A stretch of 64,000 nucleotides of DNA, from the NCBI GenBank assembly GCA_008694505.1, contig VZDJ01007747.1, positions 36,827,978-36,891,977 of the forward strand, in the 5' to 3' direction. Position 1 is the stretch's first letter; each line of letters starts with the position of its first letter. A model generated the notes under the pieces. That model was given only the letters and a program-made list of their open reading frames with translations. It made no database searches and was not told the origin of the DNA. A program made the translations under genes and the position numbers. This DNA comes from Cyanoderma ruficeps. Taxonomy: Eukaryota > Chordata > Aves > Passeriformes > Timaliidae. Of this stretch, positions 1 to 11,727 are shown in pieces.

Positions 1-3000
1 ACTTTTTACAGTTTGTGAGGGGTGTCTGCTTGTAACCATTGATTAATACAAAAGAAATTAAAGTATTTCTGAGTTTGTTGCTAAATTTTCAGGTTTAGGC
101 CAAGAAATTGTTTTCTGAAAAGACCTAGAGAGTGATTAGCTTATTTTACTGTAAAAGAAGCTTTTTGTCTTCCAGTTAAAATTTTGCTGATTTTGAAATA
201 AGTTGCATAAAAACTCCTAGTACAGCAATATTGGATAGAGACTGGAAGTGACACAGCCATATTAAAAATTGAAAACACTGTTGTTGGTGCTTGCCAAATG
301 CCTTGGCCTTTTAATCAAGTCACTGTGTGGGGAGAGAAAGGCTATTTCCTTATTCATCAAAAAATGTTGCATTCCACCAGCAGTTCCGAGTTTTCATAAA
401 CTGTCTCAGAAAACCTTGATGAACTTGCACATCACATTTAATGGTCTGCAAGTGCTGCTGCACTGTAGCAGGTCTCCCTCCGAGGTAACAAAGGTCAGAG
501 GAGGAGCTTTAGAAAGAAAGCATTGTCATTCCCTTTGGCTGCAGGACCATCTGTGTCATTTCAGCTGTGGTGTGACCCTTGTCTGCTGAGATATGAGTAG
601 ACCTTATTAATTTCCACTTGTGCCCCTGACATCGGCCAGAACTGCAAAGGGTAATTACTCAAAGATAGGGTCAGCATCTTCTGATGCCAGCATTTAGCAG
701 TAAGTTTATGACCCAAACTTGATATGTCTGTTTCTTAGATAAAAGGAAGTAAAATGGCAGGTGCTGTCTCTTTAAAACAAAGTATTCTGGCAGTCTTTCT
801 GTTGTAAGCAGTTACTGGCTATGTCTCTTAGGGAAAAAAAAAAAGTGATCTTGATTTCTCAAAAGAGCTGGACTAGCAACTACAGCTTTTTCAAGTCAAA
901 GTGGTCATTGACCTCATTATTTCTGCAAGGCCTAATCAGCAAAATAAGGAAAGAGAGAGACCACCAGTTACTGTAAGAAAGACATGGGTGTTTCAGGACA
1001 CTTCTCTGCTGCAACCCAGCAAGGTCATCTGTGGTTGCTGCTCAGCCCTACCCAAGCTAAGCCCTCTGGGGGAGCTCCCTCTCGCCTGTCATGCTCATGT
1101 GTGCCCACTGTGAACCTGAGCAAGGCAATGACAACTTTTCAGGCTCAATGCTTGGTACAAAACAGGCATGACAACACACCATGCAAAGTAAAATACCATT
1201 TATAAATGGAGACTGTGGCCTGGAAGACAAGATAGGATGCAGCAGGAAACAAGAAAGCAACACAAAACAGGAATAACCATATCCTGGGGGAAAAAGATTT
1301 GCAGGGATGGCACCTTATAATTCTCTACACTTAGAGCAGCTTAGGATGGGTAACATCCCAGAACATCAATGACTCTGCCCAAGAGGAACCAGTAATGGAG
1401 AGAGAGCCTTTAGGCTGTAGTCAGTATGCCTAACACTTTGTCATCTTCCCTGAGCCCCACAGAGCTGCTCCGAAGGCTGATTATTTGTAGCTCTCTGCTC
1501 CCCCGCTATATGAGTGCTCTAACACCTTTGTAGCTCTGATACCAGCTAAAAAACATCACTGGGGGAAGAGAGAGAGAGGCACTTTGTGTTTGCAAACAGA
1601 GAAAAACAAGGGAATCCACCACCTGACAGGGAACTGTACATGACTCAAGATGTGTGTGAGCCTCAGGGTTTGCCAAGCTCTTACACTTGCTAATGTGTAA
1701 CAGCAAACTCCTGATTTCTAGGCTGTGGCTGCTGCATTGTCCAGACCACCCTCATGGCCCAGCAGTTGTATCTGCTGCAACTCCAGGAATATTGGCCTGT
1801 GGAAATCTGAAAAGGCTTGAGAAGGCAGCAGAAATATGAATTACTGGGGAACCCCAGTGCTCACACAGAAAATCATTGCAAGGCAGCTCTTCTGCACAAC
1901 CTGCTCTCTGTGTGCTCTTGTGTGCATTCTGCTCAACCACACACCAGCCAACAGTCCCTCCTTTCTGAACATGTCCTGGCACTGCCTCTGCGTCAGTTAT
2001 TCTGTGCAAAGCTCTTCCCCACAGTGTCTGCCACAGAGGCTTTCACACCTCTGCATTTTGCCCTCTGCAGCAGCTGCTCCGTTTGCCCTTCTCTGGTGGC
2101 TTTGCACCAGCTATTCCATACCTCCATATATCCCAGACAGCGACCTCACACTCTTTAAAGTCTGTTTTTACTGCTTGTTTCTTGCTTGAGGCTTTGTTGT
2201 TTTAGCAGAAATAAGGAAGAAGAAGGAATTTTTATTTCTTTCTTCCCAAGCTCTGGAATCTGGAATGCTGTGCTGAGCATTTCCAGGCCATTGCAAAACA
2301 CTAAGGCAGTGGGTTGATGAGAAATTTATTTAACCACAAGACACTGCAGGATATAGGTGATGCTGCTTCTGTTTAGGCACCACCAGCCAGGAGCTGGTGT
2401 TTGTAGACATGCAAGGCTGAGGGCGTACCCCAGGGAGGGTGTGTATGGACAGTATGGGTATACTTTCTGTGCCCACATACAGGACTAAAGTCTGAGGATT
2501 GCTTTGAAGTAGGAAGAAAATTTAAAAAGGGAAGGAAAAGGGTGTTTAGCATATGTTTAAAATTTTTATTCCTTTTGTTTACTTGGCTATCTGTAATCTT
2601 CATTTATTAGACCATCCCTAGGGAAAGCCTCCAGGTCTGTGTTTATTCTTATTCCAAGAGTAGTGGATTATTTTTGCAACTTTAATGTTCTGTAAATAGT
2701 AGATTTGGTCTTTTATCCAGGCTTTCCCAGTGCTAGTGTCAGCAGAACAGCTTGGTGGACCTTTGCTGGAGAAGAACTTTGCAGGTGATGCCATGGGCTG
2801 TAAAATGAGGCAGAAAGAAGAACCTACTGTCACTTAAGGTGGAGTTGCTTAGGAGACCTTGTTGGTTAGTCCTATTCTCTATCTTCTGTCAAACATTAGA
2901 CAAAATGTTATATTGCATTTTTATACTCAAAAATACAGATTATATTTACTAGCAGTGAACTAATGCTCAGGGAGAACAGAACACGGACACAGGAGAGGAA

Positions 3001-4198
3001 CTTCAGTCTGCAACAATCACAAACAAAACAAAATAGTAAAGATACAGTTGGGTTTTTTCCTCTTTTGATTTTTATCCTCTGGGGAGAAAGGTCAGACAGT
3101 GCTCCCCCCATCCTCTTTCCCTCCCTTTCTCCCACAGAGACTGTGAGAATATGTCAATATTAAACAGTATTTTCCCTATAAAGATCTCTGGAGAATAACA
3201 GAAGCAACTTCTTGCTCTTTCTTTCTTCAATAAACACCAGCCAGGCCTTCACAAACAGCCAACTGAAGCATAGGCAGGAAAAAACAAGTTCTTAAAGGCA
3301 GCAGTCGCCAAGGAAAATAATTGGGCAGCATGAGGGTTTTGGTGACGCAGCTGCGCAGCTGCTGAGTTCAATGACTCTCAGTTGCCTCCATCTGAAGTTG
3401 TGCTCCACTCTTGAAATGATTTTTACCTCCATTACTATAAATAGCAGGGCAGGATGATTTGCTGCTTGCAGCCCCAGAAGCAGCTTGGGAGAAAACAAAA
3501 ACACAACCAAACCCTAACAACTGAAACAATGCACAACAAGAAATTAAAAAGCCTTCAAGTGTCTGCTCAGTAAGATCCTAAGTGTCAAAGAGAGATCATG
3601 AATTTAGAGAGTATAGTGCTAATGCTTTGAATGATGATTTTATGGCCTCTTTGTTGATCAAGAAGATGTGCAGGACTACAAGAGTAGTGCCACCTGCTCT
3701 GTTCTACTGTAGGAAGAAGTCCCTCTCAGGGTTGGTGCTACATGGACTGCTGGTCATTTCCTCTGAGCTACCTGTCTAGATGCCCCTTAGCATCAAGGGA
3801 AAGAAACAGTAGCTTTCCTCTTCTTAGAAAGTAGAGGTTCAAAAGGTTGTATCCTAAAAATATTTACTATAAAGTCTCCTTCCTCTGAAGAGGCCTCAGA
3901 TAACCTGAACTGATTGATGTACGTGACTGCACTGTACAAATCCCAAGTTAGATGAGATGACTTTCAAGGGATATAAGACAGATTCAAAATAATGAAGGTT
4001 TCACCTTTGATTACTAGCTTATATTCAATCCTAATTTTGAATGAGTGAAAAAAAAAATCTCAACTTTTTTCCTTGTCCAGAAGAAGAAAACCATGATGTT
4101 CTGTGACAAGTGGAGAAATGTACTTTCTGAGTGTAGTAATAGGTGACAATTCATGGTATTGGGTAGGTTTATTTTGTCAGGGAAACTCCCAAAAATAA
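1..4198. other. Intergenic, no gene seen
   Basis: Several open frames of 60-117 codons overlap one another in different frames (for example at 1817-2189), but none shows a domain, family motif or splice context. No repeat family recognised. Confidence 0.6.
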
Positions 4199-4616
4199 TG
4201 AGAGGTTGAGATGGGAGCAACGCAGGTCCAACCACTATGGTTACACCTACATTCTCCGTTTATTTCACCTAAGATGGCAGATTATATACAGTTCTGTACA
4301 GTTAACAATTACGGCGACACTTTCATTGGCATACAGCACAGAGAAAAATGCAAACACACACTGTTAAACTTATTCTTAAGGTGTCTAAAGCATGACCACT
4401 AATAATTCCACTCGGTGACCTCTAGAAAACCCACTATCTCACATTAATGCCTTAACATCTAATTTCTGTTGCGCCACAAGTAATTCTAACTGCGCAACAG
4501 GCTTCAAGGCCTCAGGGCCTCAAGGCCAAGCCTCAGGGTCAGGCCTCAGCCAGGTAGGCCTCAGCTGGGTAGTTCACTATCTTATTCTAAATACGGATCA
4601 TGGCCTCTTTCTCTCA
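4199..4616 (-). mobile_element. Candidate solo LTR, antisense
   Basis: Read on the minus strand, the block starts TGAGAG (4616-4611) and ends CTCTCA (4204-4199), forming short inverted termini. It contains a TATA box TGTATATAAT (4290-4281) followed about 20 bp later by AATAAA (4264-4259). This TATA to poly(A) spacing is as short as in alpharetrovirus-like or ERVK-type LTRs. The U3-like part carries repeated CTGAGGCC words at 4501-4572 and a 9-bp inverted repeat at 4466-4474/4492-4500. CpG is denser than in the flanks. No target-site duplication or internal retroviral sequence is visible, so it would be a solo LTR. The boundaries are tentative. Confidence 0.5.
4501..4572. repeat. GGCCTCAG degenerate repeat cluster
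   Basis: The words GGCCTCAG, GGCCTCAA and GCCTCAGG occur about six times within 70 bp in a GC-rich patch of AT-rich DNA. In the antisense LTR interpretation they sit in U3, upstream of the TATA box, where tandem enhancer repeats are common. Confidence 0.7.
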
Positions 4617-5559
4617 GAAAATCTGCTACAAGTTTATCTACAAGAGCAATGGAGTAAGTTTTTCTATTGAAGGTAACAAAATGTTGGTTCCTGACTTGTT
4701 TGCATGTTAAGCTCACTCCCCCATGACATGCCCACTGTAGGCACCTACCTGAAGTTATCTAATAAGTGTTTGAAATGCATTAATTACATTTGCCTTTCTA
4801 GTTGTTTTACCACCAAAGCTGTTCCTTTCCTGCCTATAAATCCAGATGCAAGGAACAGAGGAAAATACAGCTCAACCAGCAGAAATGCTCCCAAACCCCT
4901 TTTCTACATACATGAAAATATCTGAGCTTGGAAATCCATCATGTTTGGTAGTTCTTGTGGCTGGACACCAGTGCTCTGTTTGCCTCTACATGTCACCACT
5001 GCCAGGTGCACATCCCACTGGAAAATGAGCTATTGCTCACGTTAAGGGCATAAAGCTGCCAGTTGTGCCTCTGCAGAAAGACTTCAACATCTGAAACGTG
5101 CTACTCCTCTGGGGTTAAATATTGCCATTCTGGTCCATAAATCTTACAGTGAAATTCCCCTTTTAAGGAAAAGCAGAGAAATTTTTGCAGCAGGTTAAGG
5201 GAGTTCTGATGTTTTGAAAAACTCTTCACAGTTTCCCAGTGGTTTGGGATGTCAGATGTTGTACGAAGAGGAAAACCAGTGGGCAAAATCTGAGAAAGTG
5301 ATGAGAGATGCAATGATGAGTATATACCATTGTTTTGCATATTTTTTCCCCAAAATGTCTGTACACATGGTCTCTGTTTTAGTTGGTTTTATTTTTGAAG
5401 TAAATTTTCTGAGTGCTTCTGAGTTTTTTAAAGGAAAATATGACCTCTTGCTGATCAATATCTTTAGTCCTACCAGTAAAAGGCTAAGGAACCAAAACCA
5501 AAACCAAAAACTGAACATGGTATGAGGGTGCTATAATATTTTTTGGGGGGTTCAGTTGT

Positions 5560-5618
5560 TTTGGTTTGGTTTGGGTGTTTTTTGTATGTGTTCTGTTTGT
5601 TTGTTTGTTTGTTTTACT
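5560..5618. repeat. T/G-rich simple repeats, (TTTG)n
   Basis: GGTTTGGTTTGGG at about 5562-5574 is followed by five TTTG units ending near 5614. A complementary short CCAAAA run sits at about 5490-5512, giving a weak inverted arrangement. Confidence 0.8.
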
Positions 5619-8600
5619 TCACATCTGTAGCATCAGCTGCAGAAAAAGACACATGAGTAGATTCTGGCAAATTTAAAAATAGCAGCCTCCGAAGGCAGCC
5701 TGGAAAAATTCTCTGTATCACCACTACCTTTTAAAATTAAGCAAGCTGTTCTACAGCTTATTCTTGCCATTTAAACAATTTGATATTTGTGTTAAAAATA
5801 AAAATAGTAATCCTTACCCATTTTGTACTGGTTGGCATTTCAAAAATTCCTTTAAATGGAATAATATCTGAAAAAGCTTACCTTTGAAACTATTTTACTC
5901 TGAAACATGGTAGGTAATTAAATAAAATCAGTATTTTCTTAAGAAATGAAAGAAAACTCCTTGTCTAAGACAACTTTTTAAGTGAACAGTGGTCTCATAA
6001 CACAACATTTATTTTACACATTACTGAGGAAATTTCACCAGACAGAGTGAATTGCTAATGCTGACAAACCCAGTGGCATGGAGTCAGATTCTTGAATGAA
6101 AAACTAAGACATAAAGATTACAAAATATACCTGAAAGTTACTTTGTCAGCTAACAAAAGCGTCTCATGGAATTTGGGTAGGTTTCTGTAATTCTGCTGAC
6201 TGCTGTGGGCCAGGCATACATTTGCCTCTTTGTGTAACTGTGAGAGTTTGCAGCAATTGCTATTAATTACAACAGCTGGGCAGAAGTTATATCCTCCCCC
6301 CCCACCAGCTTGCTGATACCCACCTCCATCTGTTTGAGAACATAATTCTACATAGGTGATAAATCAGCATAAAATATAATTTCCTTTTCTCCTGAATACT
6401 GATTCCTGTTTACATTTACTTCTAATATGCAAAAAAATTTCTACAATTATCATCTTGTTTAGGTCCATGAGATTTGGGGGGTAAATGCAAAGAGATGCTT
6501 AAGCTTCAGGTGGTCAGTGAGTAGAAAGTTATACTGTTAAAAAAAGTCTCAGATTTGAAACAACTCTTGGCACATTTTCATTTTGCATGTGCAGGGTTGG
6601 CTTACAGTCACAGATACACCCTCTGTGAAATCAAGCCTCTGTGGTCTTTTTTATTTTTAGAGAAAAACAAGAAAGAGGATGTCAAAGAGTGAAAAATGAG
6701 CTCCCCAGCATCCTGCTTTCATTATTGGCCTGGAGGAAAATGAAGAAGAGAAAAGCAATGGTGGCCTGAAGCTCAGCTGGCTCTTCCTGCGGTTCAGAGG
6801 GGTTGGATGATGCAGTTTTATATAACTGTGTGTGCCTTTACACAGTCCCATTCCCATGGCATTTGAGGTCCAGATTCTCCAGAAGATGTAGGTGGTATTT
6901 CATGAATACCCTGTAGATTACATGATTTGCCGTGTGTGCTACTTTATTTCCTAGAGACTGGCCATAAGACAAAATTTATATGTGTGTGGCAGTATCCAAC
7001 ACCACAGCACTGGTTTCTGTCCTGATTTAGGGGAGAAAGTGTCAGAATGTAAACATCTTTATTGGAGAAAGGCTTCCCTCAGGTTCATCTCAATGCTTCT
7101 AATTACAGAAGCACATTTTGAGGTTCATTTATCACCCTACAAACACATCAGCAGCTGAGACAGAAAGCAAATAAAACAATTTACATCACAGGGCACATAG
7201 AGTGTCCAGAAGAAGGCAAGAAGAAGGAAATTTTTCAAATTTTTAATGACAGCTATATATAATTAATTTTAAAAATGTGGGGTTTACTCCATATTAAGCA
7301 TCTTTAGCTAAAATCACACCATTTTGACAAACTACTTTATGTCCAGCATTTAAATTTATACAAAATAGGAAAAATCTACATGACATTAGGGCTAACTACT
7401 TAGTGATGTGTAGCAGCAGTTCATTCTCACTGATAATTCCCCACCTCTAATTGTGCCAAATTTAACAAAGAGAAAGTCATATTGATTATTATATGATTGG
7501 TTTGGTTTAGATTGAAATTTTCCCCTAAAAGCAGAAAAGAAAAACCAAGCCACTGCAGGCCATTTAATTTTCTTTCGTGTGTGTGCAGAGATTAGGAGAA
7601 TTAGAGAAGGGGGGTGTTAGTGGCACAGAGGATATTCTGGGATAAACCTAAAATCTAATCCCACGGCTCTAGCAATAGTATTTTGAAAAATCATTTTTCA
7701 GCTGCTATGGTAAATGTTTCTAAAAACAGAGGAGAAGTTTATAGTCTGTTACAACAATGAATCAAAATATCTCTGCTCATTTTCCATGCTAAATCTCAAC
7801 AGCTTCGGTAAATGCCATGTTGGCTTAGTTGAAACAGAAGAGTGACAGTGGAAGGTAACTAAAATCCTAAAAGAGAAAACAGGTAGATTAATTATCCCTG
7901 AAATTAATACTCATCTGCTCCTCTTTTCCAGGCACAAGACCTGTGTCTGCTTAACAAATAATCTGTCTGTGGGTCCAGCGCAAATACACTATGAAACCAT
8001 GGGCCTGATCCCAAAATCTGGGAAAGGAAACGTGAGCTTGAACTTGAGCACATGATTAATATATTGGTGAACACTGAAACCTGGTCCATGCTGGAATTCT
8101 CATGTTTCCAGATTAACCCCCACCCTCCAAATCTCTGCAAATGACTAATCACAATTTGCCAGCCCAACACGTGTTTCATCTGCCACAGGTAGCCAGTTCA
8201 TAGCAGCCCTGATCATATGAGAGATGAAGACACAGCACGTACTTCTAATGAGTTCCAGTTTATATATACCACAAAATGTACATGATGCACTCATGTTGTG
8301 TGTGCATATGCAGTCTATACAAACATAAGATAAGAAAAGTAGAAATTGATGTAAAAGAGGATATAAAAATTGTAGAAGTATTCACCAGGGAAATCACAGA
8401 TGAATTTTGTGGCTAGCAGATATTAAAAATATCTGACCAGGAATGAGAATCTCCCACAAATGAGAATCACATGGCAGGAAGAGGGCTAGGGAGGTAAATA
8501 AGCCATATAAAAAATAACTTTATACAGATAACAAGTTTTCTGCAACTTACTTGAAAAGTAGGAGGGTTGCAGTTTAAATCTATTCCAGAATGTGAATGAT

Positions 8601-10870
8601 GTTGGACTGGTTGTTTAACTCCTCCTCGGCTTCAGTTTCTTCATCTATTAGATGTAACTGGTAGCAATGCTAAGGCAAAGCATTCTGAAAACTCAGGAAA
8701 ATAAGATTATGCTATCAAATGGTAAATTCTGTCTCTATGTGATTTAAAACAACATGACTCAATGAGCCTGTGTGGTCTGCAAGAAGACGTCTAAATGGAC
8801 ACTGGTTCCTCTCTGATACTCAGTCTCTCACTGAAACCTTAGCTCATGGCTGTGAACATGTGCTTTTATAGATGTCTGAATTCAGTGTATCAGCAGGCTG
8901 AAGACAACATGCCCAATTAGTCAGGGTGTTGTCTCTAAGCATTGGAAAGTATCATTTGGACATTTTTCAGCTGACAGTTTATATTTTAACCATCTTTTTA
9001 ATCCTGATAAGTCACCTTCTATTCTCTAACCCCCCCTTTTTTTTTCTGGGTTAAAGTCATACTCTGTTTCCCCTTTATCAGAAAGAGGCAGTGCTGGTGG
9101 GGTTTTTTGTTTGTTTGTTGGGCGTTTTTGTTTTATTTTTGTTTTTTAATTTTTGTATTTCTTTTTTGTGTGTCAAGTCTCAACTAGAAAACTCTTGTAT
9201 GATATTAAGGTTCTTATTATTAAAAGACAGAATAGTAAATATAGAATTAAAGTAACCCTTAGATAATTTCTTCTTTATCCTTCATAAGTTAGGGCCATAC
9301 TTCATACCACAGAAAAAACTCAAAACTAATATGTCAAAACAAGATAAATCCTGCCTTGCCAGAAGACCTTCCACTTGCTTTTACCATCTGAGAGGAAGAG
9401 GCTGGTGCTGGCATCAAAACTCAGAGAAGTCAAAGCACAAAGATGCTCTCCAATTCTTATAGGGATTGGAGGAAAAAAACCCAAATTCAAAAATTGTGCC
9501 TGTGTTTACAAATCTTACCTGCACAACCACAGCAAACATTTGTCTGAAAGGGTCAGGTTTTTTTGAAGACAGCCTCAATTATCAGCCATGTAGAAAATAA
9601 CTCAACATTACAACAACTAAGAACAGGAAAAATCCCCATAAACATCTTTGTGCATTAACAACGTGTTTGGTTCTGGAAGGTCTTAAATATCTGGGAGCTC
9701 TTGAGGTGTTTGAATATGAAAACCGGCTGAGGGTTTTAAGGTGTGCTAGAAGTGCCTGACTACGTATTACCTGTCAGCCTCCTTGCAAATCTGTTACAAA
9801 GCAGAATATGCACAGGCTGGCTGATATTCCCTATTTTCAGGCATGGAATAATATAGCAGTAGATGATTTTAATGTAAGTCAAGTAATCTGTGCAGTTCAT
9901 ACAGTATAAACTCATCAGGCAGCTATTTGGATACTGGCACGGCTTCTGAGAAAGCCAGTTTTGAGGGGGAAAATAGAAGACAAGATTTATTCCATTTCTT
10001 TGATACCTCAAGATGCAAGAAAGCATCCAGCCTTTCTGCTACTAAAGCCTTCAGAAGACCCTTTAGGGATCATACTAGAGGTTTGTGTTCTGTGCTTCAC
10101 CACTAAAGTTGAGTTGTCAAATTAAATAACCTATATCTTTTTTATCCCTGTCTTTCTACTCCCAGCCTTTACTTTTTGCCAAATTGACTTTTCCAAATAC
10201 AGTCAGCAGACAAGCTTGGGGAAACATCAAGTGAGGAAAAGGAGGATTTATGAACAGAAAAATACAAGAAATTCTACCTTTAACAAGAATAGCTACATTT
10301 TTATTATCTACATGAAATATTGTAAATCCCAGGAGGGAGATGGAGTGAGGCAAGATTTATTCATTAGCTTATCATGAAATGTAGGTAAATAAGAAATCTT
10401 CTTTACATGTTGGAAAACAGTATTTTCCTAAAAATAAACTTTTATATTTTGGGAAAACAAAACATTATCTGATAAATATTGGTGGACTTTATTTTCAGTC
10501 ATGACACCGAGAAGCAGTCTGAAAAAGACAAGGAGTAAATCCAAACATCAGTCAATCCCTTCCATATTCATTGCAAGTACAAACAAAGTACTAGTCTTTG
10601 TGGTAAGTTACAAGCTGTTGAGATCTGGTCTAAGAGCAACAAAGTCCTTTTGCATCTCTCATGAAATAACTATAATTTTATGTTAAGGAGTGAACTGGAT
10701 TTGAGCCAAGTGACCAGGTGGGAAATATACTGCCAATTTTAGGATCTGTATAAATTACTAAGTTGACTTCTTCTGAAGAAACAAAGCTAGAAGTGTTCAG
10801 ACCCCTTTGAAACATTGCAAGAATCAAATTACAGGTATATCAAATCAAAGGGAGGACAATCTAGTTCTGG

Positions 10871-10960
10871 CCTTGCCTGGCCTGGCTTGGCCTATCCCAT
10901 TCAATGCTATCCTATTCTATTTCATCCTTTTCCATTCTGTCCTCACCTGACTTGACCTTA
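10871..10960. repeat. Degenerate pentanucleotide array
   Basis: Eighteen consecutive 5-mers can be laid out in register: CCTTG CCTGG CCTGG CTTGG, then CCTAT CCCAT TCAAT and so on, ending CTTGA CCTTA. Most fit (C/T)(C/T)(T/C)NN. It looks like an aged pentanucleotide satellite whose units have drifted. Confidence 0.75.
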
Positions 10961-11215
10961 CTGTGGTAATAAATAAAAATGTGACTATGCAGTCAGTCAC
11001 TGGGTGCTCTCTAATGCTCTTCTCAAGGAATGCTAGTTGGTAAAAATAATGAGATTATGTAATGGTCTGTACTTTTTAGTTAAATAAAACAGAGTAAATT
11101 TAATGTTTAAGAAAATGTTAAAACTCAAAGACTAAGAAAATGCTAAAACTCAAATCAGAGTTTTACCCTGAGCAGGATGAATTTCAGAACAGCTTAGAAG
11201 TATCCTGAATTTTAA

Positions 11216-11727
11216 TCACAGATTCAAGGAATCACTAAGGTTGGAAAACTCTTTCTGGATCATTGAGTCCTATCATTAACCCAAGGCCATGAGTGTCACA
11301 TCTACACTTTTTTTAAGTACATCCAGGGCTGGTGACTCCCTGGATAGCCACTTCCAGCGCTGGATAACCCTTTCCACGATGAATTTTTTCCTAATATACA
11401 ATTTAAACATCCTGTGGCATGGCTTCAGGCTGTTTCCTCTTGTCCTGTAACTGGTTATCTGGGAGAAGGGGCTAAACCCCACTGGCTACAACCTCCTTTC
11501 AGTGGTTTTAGTGAGTGATAAGGTCCCTCCTCAGCCTCCTTCTCTCCAGACTAAACACCTCCAGCTCTCTCAGCTGCTCATCATCAGACTTGTGCTCCAC
11601 ACCCTTCACCAGCTCCATTGTCTTTCTCTGGACACTCTCCAGCACCTCAGTGTCTTTCTTGTTGTGAGGGGCTCAGAACTTGAGATATGACCTCACCAGG
11701 GCTGAGTACAGGGGGACTAGCTCTTAC
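11216..11727 (-). mobile_element. CR1 LINE 3' tail
   Basis: A 5'-truncated CR1 on the minus strand. Its 3' end is at the left (degenerate ATTC-rich terminal words near 11216, then GGTTGGAAAA). The minus-strand translation shows the C terminus of the CR1 reverse-transcriptase ORF, KKFIVERVIQRWKWLSRESP followed by LDVLKK, matching the usual FFTERVVRHWNRLPRE...SLEVFKK. Further right, the sequence matches the familiar CR1 text around CTCTGGACACTCTCCAGCACCTC and GTGAGGGGCTCAGAACT. About 510 bp. Confidence 0.92.

Larger units (their letters stand above)
4617..11215. other. Intergenic, simple repeats only
   Basis: AT-rich DNA with short homopolymer and T/G-rich tracts (5560-5618, C8 near 6295, 9096-9160) and the pentamer array at 10871-10960. 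No coding exon or RNA gene recognised. Confidence 0.6.
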
